Notes: generated by a model not told the origin, from the sequence alone. A DNA stretch of 64,000 bases from Winogradskyella algicola (GCF_005869935.1 NZ_SZQF01000004.1:1-64000), one strand, 5' to 3'. Counted from the stretch's first letter, positions 51,890 through 61,022 are shown. Made by a program: numbers and translations.

Positions 51890-53845
51890 ATGAAACGTTT
51901 TATTATTGTATTGGTGTTATTTCTATTTCATAATACTTGGGGTCAGGTATTAGTTATCAATGAGCTTGATCCGGATTCGCCGAGTACAGATACAGCAGAA
52001 TTTATAGAGTTAAAGTCACAGACACCAAATTTTTCCACCGATGGCTACATTTTAGTGTTTTTCAATGGGTCTTCAAGTGGTGCAGATTCTAGTTATATGG
52101 TTATTGATTTAAATGGCTATCAAACTGATAATAATGGATTATTAGTTATTGGTAGCGAAGGTGTATATCCTTTTCCTCAATATCTAATTTCAGAAAATGT
52201 AATTCAAAACGGTGCTGATGCTGTTGGAGTTTATCAGGCTTCTGTTAATGATTTTCCTGAAGGTACTCTCGCAACTCAAGCAAATCTAATTGACGCTATG
52301 GTTTATGGTACTAACGATCCCGACGATGCGGTGCTCATGGGTTTGTTGGGAGAAACTGTTCAATATAACGATAATGGTACTAATGTTACAGAGAGATCTA
52401 TACAACGCTTTGTGGATGGTATGGGAGTAGAGTCTTATTCTGCTGCAACACCAACACCAAGACGTGAAAATGATGGTTCTAGTGCAGTAATTAATCCTAT
52501 TCAGATTTCTGTTGCAGAAACACAGTATGATGAAGGTGCTTCTTTTGATATCACATTTACTTCGGAAGTAAACGTTACTTCAGATTTGAACTTTACAATT
52601 AGCCTTAATAATTTTGGTTTTAATACTTCAGATTATACCGGAAATACAAACCTTACTATTTTAAGTGGGACCAATTCAATATCCACAACCATAACATTAA
52701 CGGATGACTCTGATGATGAAGGTGATGAAGTGATGCGAATTCAATTTACGGATTTAGAAGAGCCAATTGTTCCTGGTAATAACTTTGTAGAAGTTAGAGT
52801 AGTGGATAATGACTTTACGGTTACTCCTTGGGGAACACCAACAAACCCAACAACAGGAATTGTACAGAGTACACAGCCAGATGGGTACTATGATAGCTTA
52901 GATGGTTTGTCGGATTTGGCATTAAGACAAGCGTTACAAGATATTATTGCAGACCCTAATGTGGTGAGGGCACAAACCTATGCTGATGTCATCGATATTT
53001 TAATGGAAGCAGATCAAAATCCTGCAAATAGCAATCAGGTTTGGTTACTTTACACAGAAGAAGGTAGAGCAAAGCTAGATTTACAAACAGGAAGTAGTAA
53101 TGCAGGTAAATGGAACAGAGAGCACACATTTCCGCGTTCTAGAGGTGGTTTTTTTGATATTGAAGAAGACGAAGTTGCTGATGGTATTGATGTCTTTTGG
53201 ACAACAGAAGCAGACTCGCTTCGCCACGGAAACTCAGATGCTCATGCCTTGAGGGCAGCAGATGCTGCTGAGAATAGTACTAGAGGAAATCAGCATTATG
53301 GTCAATACATTGGGCCAAGTGGAACATTAGGTAGTTTTAGGGGAGATGTTGCCAGAAGTGTATTGTATATGGAAATTCGTTATAACGGACTTGAAGTGGT
53401 GAATGGATTTCCTACAACAACAGGGCAATTAGGCGATTTAGCAACTCTATTAGATTGGCATAGAAATGATCCTCCAGACGATTTTGAAATGAATAGAAAT
53501 AACGTAGTTTACACATGGCAGTTTAACAGAAATCCATTTATAGATCAACCCGATTTGGTGGAATATATTTGGGGAAATAACGTAGGAGAGGTTTGGGATC
53601 AGCAACTCAGTGTAGATGAAAATGAATTGCAAGGTGTTTCGCTGTATCCAAACCCAACATCTGGAAGATTGTACATAAACACAATCAATGCAGTAAATGT
53701 TGAGGTGTACTCTGTAGAAGGAAAACGATTAAGACAATATAGTTCAGTAAATAGCTATGTGGATTTAGATTTAGCTTCTGGTTTGTATTTGGTAAAACTA
53801 ACTAACAGTGAAGGCTTTTTAACCGAAAAGATAATTATAGAATAA
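51890..53845 (+). CDS. Secreted endonuclease I family protein with lamin-tail and Calx-beta domains and T9SS sorting
   Basis: 651 aa. Signal peptide (LFHNTWGQ). Lamin-tail-like domain ~20-190 (VINELDPDSPSTDTAEFIELK). Calx-beta domain ~203-310 (SVAETQYDEGASFDITF). Endonuclease I ~320-560 with NREHTFPRSRGG and HALRAAD. T9SS type A C-terminal domain ~575-651 (VSLYPNPTSGRLYI...GLYLVKLTNSEGFLTEKIIIE). A predicted extracellular DNase, likely used to gain phosphate or nitrogen from DNA or to degrade matrix DNA. Sits alone between two gene units. Confidence 0.92.
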   Translation: MKRFIIVLVLFLFHNTWGQVLVINELDPDSPSTDTAEFIELKSQTPNFSTDGYILVFFNGSSSGADSSYMVIDLNGYQTDNNGLLVIGSEGVYPFPQYLISENVIQNGADAVGVYQASVNDFPEGTLATQANLIDAMVYGTNDPDDAVLMGLLGETVQYNDNGTNVTERSIQRFVDGMGVESYSAATPTPRRENDGSSAVINPIQISVAETQYDEGASFDITFTSEVNVTSDLNFTISLNNFGFNTSDYTGNTNLTILSGTNSISTTITLTDDSDDEGDEVMRIQFTDLEEPIVPGNNFVEVRVVDNDFTVTPWGTPTNPTTGIVQSTQPDGYYDSLDGLSDLALRQALQDIIADPNVVRAQTYADVIDILMEADQNPANSNQVWLLYTEEGRAKLDLQTGSSNAGKWNREHTFPRSRGGFFDIEEDEVADGIDVFWTTEADSLRHGNSDAHALRAADAAENSTRGNQHYGQYIGPSGTLGSFRGDVARSVLYMEIRYNGLEVVNGFPTTTGQLGDLATLLDWHRNDPPDDFEMNRNNVVYTWQFNRNPFIDQPDLVEYIWGNNVGEVWDQQLSVDENELQGVSLYPNPTSGRLYINTINAVNVEVYSVEGKRLRQYSSVNSYVDLDLASGLYLVKLTNSEGFLTEKIIIE

Positions 53846-53865
53846 TAGATTTTATAAACTGAAAT

Positions 53866-53903
53866 AAAAAAAGCCAAACTCAATAACTGATGTTTGGCTT
53901 TTT
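53866..53903. terminator. Bidirectional terminator
   Basis: GCCAAAC (53873-53879) and GTTTGGC (53892-53898), with A and T tracts outside, between convergent endonuclease and BlaR1 genes. Confidence 0.85.
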
Positions 53904-53926
53904 CCGTTTTGATTGATTGATGAAAT

Positions 53927-55693
53927 TTAATCCTTTTTAGTTTTTATAATGATTACACCATTTTTGGCTTTGTCTCCATATTTTTCTATCGCAGACTTAT
54001 CTTTAAGTACTGTTACAGACTCAATATTTTTGGGTTTCATTTTTATGAATTTATCTTTAGAGACTTCCTTGTCGTTTATTATATACAATGGATCCTTACC
54101 ATTAGATGTTGTTATAAACATGTTTTCATCGTCGTAAGCATTTTGAATGATGATTATATCTTCTTCTTTATTTAAGTCTTCATTGTTTATCCAGACATTG
54201 TTTCCATTTTTCTCTTCTACAATAACCTCAACGCCTTTATCTGAAACTGTTTTGATTTTTTTACCATCAACAATAATTTCATCTTCATCGTTTCCTTCAT
54301 TTTCGATTATGACTTCAACTTCATCATCATCACCTGAAATGACTTCAATATTTTTTGATTTTTTTATAGTTTTCTCATTACTATTTTTATCAATTACCAT
54401 ATATAAGGTGTCTCCCCTTTTGGTGTTTGTTTTTTCTTTAGATATAACAAACACATTATTGCCTTTACCGGTTTTATGAATTTTGTGTTTACCTCCGTCT
54501 TCCGTTTCAATAATATAGGAATGAGCCTTATGGATTGTATCTCCTTTACCAATAGATATACTGTTATTTTCTTTATCAAAAACTATTTTTATAGGTTTAA
54601 TGGCTTCGTCATCTGAACTGACTTGATAATTGGTACTCGAGTTTTTAGATTTAGCTTCAATTTTGACAGCTCTTATTTCACCATTATTATTTCGTTTTAT
54701 GCGTTTAAATGTTATAGTAATCCCCTTGTTTTTTAACTCATCTTTTATTTTATTTAATTCAGAATCTGTAGTGTTTTTGGTGATGATAAACTCAATGATT
54801 TCTTTTGGGTTTTCAATGGTAGAAGCGTTTTCTACATACACTTTTTCGGTATTCATACTCATTAATAAACCTGCTAAAAGTGGAAGAATTAATAGATATC
54901 TCCATTGTTTTTTTTGATGTGATTTAGATTTGTGTAACATAATGATTCGATTTTTGATTTGTGAATTATAGAAATTATTTGATAATGAAATATTTGTGTT
55001 ATGAATACTGGTTTTTAGTAGTAGATGTTGGTAGGCTTTTTCATTCTTTGTAGTAGCTTGCGTTTCACGATCTGCGATATATTCAAGATTTTGATGCACT
55101 TCTTTTTTGTAAAACCATACCAGTGGATTGAACCAAAAGATTACGCATGCTAGTTGAGAAAAAAGAACGTCTAAAGAATGCATTTGGTTAACGTGAACTT
55201 TCTCGTGCATTAATATGAGTTCTAATTCTTCGTTACTAAAGTCTTTAGGATTAAAAACAATCCATTTAAAAAATGAAAAGGGTGATATTTTATGATTAAC
55301 AGTTACATAAGTGTATATGCCTTCTTTGTTTTTTGGATTTTTGATTAGTAACCATATTAAAGATCCAAACTGAAATAAAAACTGCAAGAATAAAATGCCA
55401 AAACCTATGGCATAAATAATTGCTAAAAACGATGACCATTCAAATTGCTTTTCTGTAATAATGCTTGGTGAGGTGATAGCTATACTATTTGTTTGAAAAG
55501 AAATTTCTGGCGAAGCTACAGTTTCTAAAGGTGTATAAATGGGAATGACAACAAGCGGAAACACTAAAGCTAAAACCAAACCGATAATTAAAAACCAACG
55601 GTTATGGTTAAAAAAAGTTTCTCGTTTTAATAATAGCTGATAACATATATAGAATATGCAAACAGCGGCCGATGCCTTTAATAGATATTCCAT
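53927..55693 (-). CDS. M56 family (BlaR1-like) membrane metallopeptidase with a C-terminal TonB-plug-like segment
   Basis: 588 aa. Four membrane spans (~3-20, ~35-55, ~88-115 and ~270-290) and the HEKVH zinc site at 163-167 with the downstream NLEYIADRE (Glu204 as third ligand). The region ~300-535 is acidic and repetitive (GDDDEVEVIIENEGNDEDEIIVDGKK). The last ~50 residues resemble a TonB-dependent receptor plug (PLYIINDKEVSK, PKNIESVTVLKDKSAIEKYGDKAKNGVIIIKTK). BlaR1-type proteins cleave or inactivate a BlaI repressor on signal. It starts 2 bp after the blaI-like gene. Confidence 0.9.
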   Translation of the reverse strand: MEYLLKASAAVCIFYICYQLLLKRETFFNHNRWFLIIGLVLALVFPLVVIPIYTPLETVASPEISFQTNSIAITSPSIITEKQFEWSSFLAIIYAIGFGILFLQFLFQFGSLIWLLIKNPKNKEGIYTYVTVNHKISPFSFFKWIVFNPKDFSNEELELILMHEKVHVNQMHSLDVLFSQLACVIFWFNPLVWFYKKEVHQNLEYIADRETQATTKNEKAYQHLLLKTSIHNTNISLSNNFYNSQIKNRIIMLHKSKSHQKKQWRYLLILPLLAGLLMSMNTEKVYVENASTIENPKEIIEFIITKNTTDSELNKIKDELKNKGITITFKRIKRNNNGEIRAVKIEAKSKNSSTNYQVSSDDEAIKPIKIVFDKENNSISIGKGDTIHKAHSYIIETEDGGKHKIHKTGKGNNVFVISKEKTNTKRGDTLYMVIDKNSNEKTIKKSKNIEVISGDDDEVEVIIENEGNDEDEIIVDGKKIKTVSDKGVEVIVEEKNGNNVWINNEDLNKEEDIIIIQNAYDDENMFITTSNGKDPLYIINDKEVSKDKFIKMKPKNIESVTVLKDKSAIEKYGDKAKNGVIIIKTKKD

Positions 55694-55695
55694 GA

Positions 55696-56055
55696 TTACT
55701 TTTTGTTTTCTATAATTTCAATTATCTCCTTCAGCTCTTCAACACTAATTTTTTCCTCTTTCGCAAAAAAGGACACAACGTTTTTATAAGAACTGTTGAA
55801 GTAGTTCTCAATAGCAGTATTCATAAAACGCTTTTTGTAATCTTCCTTAGATATAATAGGGTAGTACTGATGTGTTTTACCGTAGGCATTATAACTCACA
55901 TACCCTTTTTCTTCGAGGTTTCTAATTATGGTAGATAAAGTATTATAGTGTGGTTTATCAGTTTCAATTTCAGCCAATACATCTTTTACAAAAGCTTTTT
56001 CAAGCTTCCATAAAATGTGCATTATTTCTTCTTCTTTGTTTGTGAGTTTTTGCAT
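55696..56055 (-). CDS. BlaI/MecI/CopY family transcriptional repressor
   Basis: 119 aa. Winged HTH: LTNKEEEIMHILWKLEKAFVKDVLAEI and TLSTIIRNLEEKGYVSYNAYGKTHQYYPIIS, then the dimerisation helix (NYFNSSYKNVVSFFAKEEKISVEELKEIIEII). It represses its own operon and is relieved by the M56 partner. Two dyads just upstream are candidate operators. Confidence 0.92.
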   Translation of the reverse strand: MQKLTNKEEEIMHILWKLEKAFVKDVLAEIETDKPHYNTLSTIIRNLEEKGYVSYNAYGKTHQYYPIISKEDYKKRFMNTAIENYFNSSYKNVVSFFAKEEKISVEELKEIIEIIENKK

Positions 56056-56086
56056 CTTAGAAGTATTAAATCATTGTTCTTGGTTT

Positions 56087-56094
56087 CAAATATA
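56087..56094 (-). promoter_or_regulatory. -7 box TATATTTG of the blaI-blaR1-like operon
   Basis: Minus-strand TATATTTG matches TAnnTTTG, 31 bp before the ATG at 56055. It abuts the first dyad. Confidence 0.6.
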
Positions 56095-56129
56095 ACTATT
56101 TTTTTAGTTAATAAACTATAAAAATAGTT
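56093..56129 (-). promoter_or_regulatory. Two perfect dyads, candidate BlaI operators
   Basis: TAACTA-N6-TAGTTA (56093-56110) and AACTAT-N4-ATAGTT (56114-56129), centres 20 bp apart (about two helix turns). Both carry ACTA/TAGT half-sites. The first overlaps the -7 box of the repressor gene. Confidence 0.55.
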
Positions 56130-56220
56130 GTTTAACGAAAAATTTAGTTTTTGTTTGCTTTGAAAATGAAATACTATCTTCGCAATTCTTAAAAACATGA
56201 ATTAATTATTTGGGTTGTAG

Positions 56221-57171
56221 ATGAGTGTATTTCTTGTTATAGCTGGCTTAGCTTTATTGGTTGTTGGTGGTGATTTTTTGGTAAGAGCTTCTGTGGGATT
56301 ATCTTTTAAGTTAAAGATCTCTAAGCTTGTAATAGGTATGACGGTAGTATCTTTTGCAACATCTGCACCAGAGCTTTTGGTGAGTTTGCAAGCGGCTTTA
56401 GATGGTGTTACTGATATTGCTCTTGGTAATGTTATAGGTTCTAATATTGCCAACATAGGTCTGGTTTTGGGTATAACAGCAATTATTTCTCCTTTAGTTG
56501 TAGATCGAGACTTCTATAGACTCAATTGGCCAATGATGATGTTGGTATCGTTTGCGCTATATTATTTTTTGAAGAACGATGAATTGCTTTCAGCATTAGA
56601 AGGGGCAATTCTTTTTATGGCCTTAATTATATTTTTGGTTATACTCATTAGAAATTCTCGAAAATCGATTAAAGCAAATTTAGATGAGGTAGATGATGCA
56701 TTAGCTGAAGTGTCTAACTTTAAAATCGTTGCCTGGTTACTTATTGGTGCGGCAGGTCTATATTTTGGTTCTGAATGGTTAGTACAAGGAGCAAAAGACT
56801 TAGCAAAAGCGATTGGTATAAGTGATTATGCAATATCCGTAACGGTTATTGCAATTGGTACCAGTGTGCCAGAATTGGCAGCTTCGGTGATTGCTGCATT
56901 AAAACGTGAAAAAGCAATTTCTTTAGGTAATTTAATTGGTTCTAACATATTTAATATTGCTTCAGTATTGGGTTTAACGGCAATAATTAAGCCTATTGCT
57001 GTAAATCCTGAAACACCAGAAATCTTATCAACCAATATCTTTTGGATGATTGCTTTTGCGGCAATATTGGTGCCGCTAATGCTTATTCCAAAACGATTTA
57101 TTATTGGTCGTTACAAAGGCATGTTGTTATTTGGAGCTTACATGGTTTTTATCTTTTTAGCTTTAAAATAG
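56221..57171 (+). CDS. Calcium/sodium antiporter (CaCA family, YrbG-like)
   Basis: 316 aa, about ten membrane spans. The two inverted alpha repeats are visible: SFATSAPELLVSLQAALDGVTDIALGNVIGSN (~45-75) and IGTSVPELAASVIAALKREKAISLGNLIGSN (~210-240). Exchanges Ca2+ for Na+ across the inner membrane. Divergent from the blaI-like gene and possibly sharing its regulatory region. Confidence 0.94.
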   Translation: MSVFLVIAGLALLVVGGDFLVRASVGLSFKLKISKLVIGMTVVSFATSAPELLVSLQAALDGVTDIALGNVIGSNIANIGLVLGITAIISPLVVDRDFYRLNWPMMMLVSFALYYFLKNDELLSALEGAILFMALIIFLVILIRNSRKSIKANLDEVDDALAEVSNFKIVAWLLIGAAGLYFGSEWLVQGAKDLAKAIGISDYAISVTVIAIGTSVPELAASVIAALKREKAISLGNLIGSNIFNIASVLGLTAIIKPIAVNPETPEILSTNIFWMIAFAAILVPLMLIPKRFIIGRYKGMLLFGAYMVFIFLALK

Positions 57172-57176
57172 GATAC

Positions 57177-57210
57177 AAAAAAAGCTCATAATTATTATGA
57201 GCTCTTTTTT
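57177..57210. terminator. Bidirectional terminator
   Basis: AGCTCATAAT (57183-57192) and ATTATGAGCT (57194-57203), flanked by seven As and six Ts, between convergent genes. Confidence 0.85.
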
Positions 57211-57231
57211 GTTTATAAGTAATGCTATTGA

Positions 57232-58248
57232 TTAAACATCTGCACTTTTTACGGTCTTTACAATTCTACCTGCTACTTTATAAGGATCAGCATTGGAAGC
57301 AGGTCTACGATCTTCTAACCAACCTTTCCAGCCTTTTTCTACTGTAATAATCGGTATACGAATTGAAGCGCCTCTGTCAGAGATTCCATAACTAAAGTCG
57401 TTTATAGATGCTGTTTCATGGTCGCCAGTTAAACGTTGGTCATTAAACTCGCCGTAAACAGCAATATGTTCTTTTACAACAGGTCTAAATGCTTCACATA
57501 TTTTCTCGTAAGTTGCTTTGTCTCCACATGTTCTTAATGTAGTGTTAGAGAAGTTGGCGTGCATACCAGAGCCATTCCAATCCATTTCTTTTCCGAGTGG
57601 TTTTGGATGATATTCAATGTAGTAACCATACTTTTCAGTTAAGCGGTCTAATAAGTAACGCGCTACCCAGATTTCGTCTCCAGCTTTCTTCGCACCTTTT
57701 GCAAACAGTTGAAATTCCCACTGACCACAAGCAACTTCTTGATTTATACCTTCAAAGTTAAGTCCCGCAGCAATACAAAGATCTGCATGTTCTTCAACAA
57801 TATTTCTACCATGAGTATTTCTACCACCAACTGAACAGTAATATAATCCTTGAGGTGCTGGATACCCACCAATAGGGAAACCTAATGGCATTTGTGTATG
57901 TCCATCCATTATAAAATATTCTTGCTCAAAACCAAACCAAAAATCATTATCATCATCATCAATAGTAGCTCTTCCGTTTGATGCGTGTGGAGTACCATCT
58001 GCATTCAATACTTCTGTCATCACTAGGTAACCATCTTTTCGTGCAGGATCAGGATAAATGGCAACAGGTTTTAATAAGCAGTCAGAAGAATCTCCAGTAG
58101 CTTGTCTAGTAGAGCTTCCGTCGAAAGACCAAATAGGACAGTCTTCTAGTTTTCCACTAAAATCGTCTTCAACTTTAGTTTTACTTCTCATGTTTTGAGT
58201 AGGCTTATAGCCATCTAGCCATATGTACTCTAATTTAGATTTACTCAT
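57232..58248 (-). CDS. glnII: Glutamine synthetase type II (beta-grasp/eukaryotic type)
   Basis: 338 aa, the short eukaryote-like GSII length (GSI is ~470). It forms glutamine from glutamate, ammonia and ATP. Motifs: EYIWLDGYKPTQNMRSKTK, PIWSFDGSSTRQATGDSSDC, FGFEQEYFIMD, VACGQWEFQL, GSGMHANFSN and NDFSYGISDRGASIRIPI (catalytic Arg and the aspartate loop). The neighbouring plus-strand gene is a type III enzyme. Confidence 0.95.
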   Translation of the reverse strand: MSKSKLEYIWLDGYKPTQNMRSKTKVEDDFSGKLEDCPIWSFDGSSTRQATGDSSDCLLKPVAIYPDPARKDGYLVMTEVLNADGTPHASNGRATIDDDDNDFWFGFEQEYFIMDGHTQMPLGFPIGGYPAPQGLYYCSVGGRNTHGRNIVEEHADLCIAAGLNFEGINQEVACGQWEFQLFAKGAKKAGDEIWVARYLLDRLTEKYGYYIEYHPKPLGKEMDWNGSGMHANFSNTTLRTCGDKATYEKICEAFRPVVKEHIAVYGEFNDQRLTGDHETASINDFSYGISDRGASIRIPIITVEKGWKGWLEDRRPASNADPYKVAGRIVKTVKSADV

Positions 58249-58399
58249 CGGTTTAGGTATTTATTATTAGACGATGCAAATATTAGTTTTTTTTCAATAC
58301 CATCAAAAAATAGAGGGTCTTTTAGATAAAATGTTATCAAAAGCTGTTAATAAACCCTAAAATTAAAGGGGTGTAATATATGTGTATTTGATAAATTTG

Positions 58400-58407
58400 T
58401 ACTTTTG
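58400..58407 (+). promoter_or_regulatory. -7 box TACTTTTG of glnN
   Basis: Matches TAnnTTTG, 18 bp before the ATG at 58426. It overlaps the in-frame TTG that a longer start would use, which favours 58426 as the true start. Confidence 0.6.
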
Positions 58408-58425
58408 AGCCAAAAAATTAATAAT

Positions 58426-60612
58426 ATGTCAACTCTAAGATTTTTCGCAGTTAAAGAATCATTAAAAAGAAAACCCCTAAAAATACATGAGCCTAAAAGA
58501 CGCTCAGAAGTATTTGGTGCAAATGTGTTTAATGAAAATGCAATGCGTCAATATTTAACCAAAGAAGCTTTATCTAGTATTATGGAGGCCATTACTAAAG
58601 GAACAAAAATAGACCGTGTTTTAGCAGACCATATATCTACAGGAATGAAAGAATGGGCAATTTCTAAAGGCGCTACGCATTACACGCATTGGTTTCAGCC
58701 TTTAACAGGTGCAACAGCTGAGAAACATGATGCGTTTTTTGAAACTATAGGAGATGGAATGGCTATTGAAAAGTTTGGTGGTAGTCAGTTGGTACAACAG
58801 GAACCGGATGCCTCTAGTTTCCCACATGGTGGTATAAGAAATACATTTGAAGCTAGAGGTTACACAGCTTGGGATCCAACATCACCAGCGTTTGTTTATG
58901 GTACAACATTATGTATCCCAACGGTATTTGTATCTTATACTGGTGAAGCTCTGGATTATAAAACACCATTGCTAAGAGCATTGCATGCTGTTGATAAAGC
59001 AGCAGTTGCAGTTTGTAAATATTTTGATAAAAATGTGAAAAAAGTTAGTGCCTCTTTAGGATGGGAGCAAGAGTATTTTTTAATAGATACAGCTTTAGCA
59101 ACTTCAAGGCCAGATATTGTACTTACAGGCAGAACCTTACTTGGGCATTCACCGGCAAAAGGACAGCAATTAGATGATCATTATTTTGGGAGTATACCAT
59201 CGCGAGCAATGTCTTATATGAGAGATTTAGAAAATGAGTGTATGTTGTTAGGTATTCCTGTAAAAACCAGACATAATGAAGTGGCTCCAAACCAATTTGA
59301 GTTAGCACCAATTTTTGAAGAAGCTAATCTTGCTGTTGATCACAACTCCTTATTAATGGATGTTATGCAAAAGGTCGCAAAGCGTCATAATTTTAGTGTT
59401 TTAATGCACGAAAAACCGTTTGCGGGTGTTAACGGTTCTGGTAAGCACAATAACTGGAGTCTTAGTACAGATACAGGGATAAATCTTTTATCTCCAGGTA
59501 AAACACCCATGAGTAACTTACAGTTTTTAACCTTTTTCATTAATACAATAAAAGCAGTGCAAACTCACGAAGAATTATTAAGAGCAGCAATTGCGTCGGC
59601 AAGTAATGACCATCGTTTGGGAGCTAATGAAGCACCGCCAGCAATTATTTCTGTATTTATTGGTGCGCAATTAACCAAGGTTTTAGAAGAGTTAGAAACT
59701 GTAACTAAAGGAAAATTATCACCTCAAGAAAAAACAGATTTAAAACTAAATGTTGTTGGGAAAATTCCTGAAATACTTTTAGATAACACAGATAGAAACA
59801 GAACTTCGCCCTTTGCTTTTACGGGTAACAAGTTTGAGTTTAGAGCAGTAGGCTCTAAGGCAAATTGTGCAAACCCTATGACCGTTTTAAATACTATTGT
59901 TGCCAAACAATTAATAGATTTTAAAGAAGAGGTTGATGTATTGATTGATAAAAAATCAATGAAAAAAGATGATGCCATTTTTAATGTTTTAAGAGAATAT
60001 ATTAAAACTTCAAAAGACATATTGTTTGAAGGAAATGGTTACAGTGAAGCCTGGGAAAAAGAAGCAAAAAAACGAGGGTTAAGTAATAATAAAACAACAC
60101 CAGAAGCACTCAAGGTTAAGTTATCAAAATCGTCAATAGAGCTATTTGAAAATCTTGGTGTGATGAACGAGGTAGAGTCTAAAGCGCGTTACGAAATAGA
60201 GATGGAGGAGTACATTCTTCGTGTACAAATTGAAAGTAGGGTTATTGGCGATATTGCTCGTAATCATGTGGTCCCAACAGCTGTAAGGTATCAAAATATC
60301 CTTATCGAAAATGTAAAAGGTCTTAAAACTATTTATGGTGATGAGTTTAGGGGTCTTGCAAAAGAACAATTAACAATTATTGAGCAGATTTCTAAACATA
60401 TAGAAGCCATTAATTCTTTGGTGACCAAAATGATCGAAGATCGAAAAAGCTTAAACTCACAAAATAGTATTGAGAAAAAAGCCAATGGATATTGCAACAA
60501 GGTTAAACCCTTGTTTGATGATATAAGGTACCATTGCGATAAGCTAGAGCTAATGATTGATGACGAGTTATGGCCACTTACAAAATATAGGGAGCTTCTA
60601 TTTACAAAGTAA
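58426..60612 (+). CDS. glnN: Glutamine synthetase type III
   Basis: 728 aa, the usual GSIII size. Starts MSTLRFFAVKESLKRKPLKIHEPKRRSEVFG, an N-terminus typical of Bacteroidota GlnN. The catalytic core contains GATAEKHDAFFE, SLGWEQEYFLID, NEVAPNQFELAPIFEEAN, FAGVNGSGKHNNWS, NDHRLGANEAPPA and NRTSPFAFTGNKFEFRAVGS. GSIII forms a large double-ring oligomer in the cytoplasm. Divergent from the type II gene. Confidence 0.97.
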   Translation: MSTLRFFAVKESLKRKPLKIHEPKRRSEVFGANVFNENAMRQYLTKEALSSIMEAITKGTKIDRVLADHISTGMKEWAISKGATHYTHWFQPLTGATAEKHDAFFETIGDGMAIEKFGGSQLVQQEPDASSFPHGGIRNTFEARGYTAWDPTSPAFVYGTTLCIPTVFVSYTGEALDYKTPLLRALHAVDKAAVAVCKYFDKNVKKVSASLGWEQEYFLIDTALATSRPDIVLTGRTLLGHSPAKGQQLDDHYFGSIPSRAMSYMRDLENECMLLGIPVKTRHNEVAPNQFELAPIFEEANLAVDHNSLLMDVMQKVAKRHNFSVLMHEKPFAGVNGSGKHNNWSLSTDTGINLLSPGKTPMSNLQFLTFFINTIKAVQTHEELLRAAIASASNDHRLGANEAPPAIISVFIGAQLTKVLEELETVTKGKLSPQEKTDLKLNVVGKIPEILLDNTDRNRTSPFAFTGNKFEFRAVGSKANCANPMTVLNTIVAKQLIDFKEEVDVLIDKKSMKKDDAIFNVLREYIKTSKDILFEGNGYSEAWEKEAKKRGLSNNKTTPEALKVKLSKSSIELFENLGVMNEVESKARYEIEMEEYILRVQIESRVIGDIARNHVVPTAVRYQNILIENVKGLKTIYGDEFRGLAKEQLTIIEQISKHIEAINSLVTKMIEDRKSLNSQNSIEKKANGYCNKVKPLFDDIRYHCDKLELMIDDELWPLTKYRELLFTK

Positions 60613-60632
60613 AGAGATGAAACTTGATTTAG

Positions 60633-60648
60633 TACGTAATGTTACGTA
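60633..60648. repeat. 16-bp palindrome TACGTAA-TG-TTACGTA
   Basis: Perfect 7-bp arms with a 2-bp centre, 21 bp after the glnN stop. It may be an operator for the next transcript. Confidence 0.5.
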
Positions 60649-60771
60649 TAAAATTACCCTTAAAAATTAGTAATAGTGTCGTTTGTCGATAACAATTGTC
60701 ATATTGTCGAAAACCCTACGAATCGTTACAAAAAATACAGTTCTCTTCAGTTTTGCATGAGCATTATTTAG

Positions 60772-60779
60772 TATGTTTG
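60772..60779 (+). promoter_or_regulatory. -7 box TATGTTTG of the small secreted peptide gene
   Basis: Matches TAnnTTTG, 27 bp before the ATG at 60807. TTG at 60753-60755 is a possible -33 (16-bp spacing). Confidence 0.55.
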
Positions 60780-60806
60780 TAGTGCTATTAATCAATATTT
60801 GTAAAA

Positions 60807-60944
60807 ATGAAGAAGTTACTATTAAGCGTAGCTATTCTTGTGGGTGCGACCTTAATTTTATCCCAAGACAATTCTAAAGACATAAAAGATGTTGTTAAGG
60901 ATGAGGTTGTTAACGTACAACCTGAGCTACAGATCGAGTCTTAA
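60807..60944 (+). CDS. Small secreted peptide (45 aa precursor)
   Basis: Begins MKKLLLSVAILVGATLILSQ, a classic signal peptide ending at SQ, followed by about 25 charged residues (DNSKDIKDVVKDEVVNVQ then PELQIES). It has its own promoter box and a terminator 40 bp downstream, so it is a free-standing unit. I do not recognise a family. The mature part is acidic with a regular DVV/DEVV repeat and may form a helix or strand. Confidence 0.6.
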   Translation: MKKLLLSVAILVGATLILSQDNSKDIKDVVKDEVVNVQPELQIES

Positions 60945-60984
60945 AAAACAAGCTACTAATAGGCTTTTGGCCATAAAAACTATA

Positions 60985-61022
60985 GAAGGATATTACCATT
61001 ATTGTGGTTTTATCCTTTTTTG
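60985..61022 (+). terminator. Terminator of the small secreted peptide gene
   Basis: Arms AAGGATA (60986-60992) and TATCCTT (61011-61017), with an inner ACCA/TGGT pairing, followed by TTTTT. Confidence 0.7.

Noticed and set aside
58405..58425. Longer GlnN start at TTG
   Set aside because: The TTG lies inside the TACTTTTG promoter box, and the family start is MSTLRFFAVKES at 58426.
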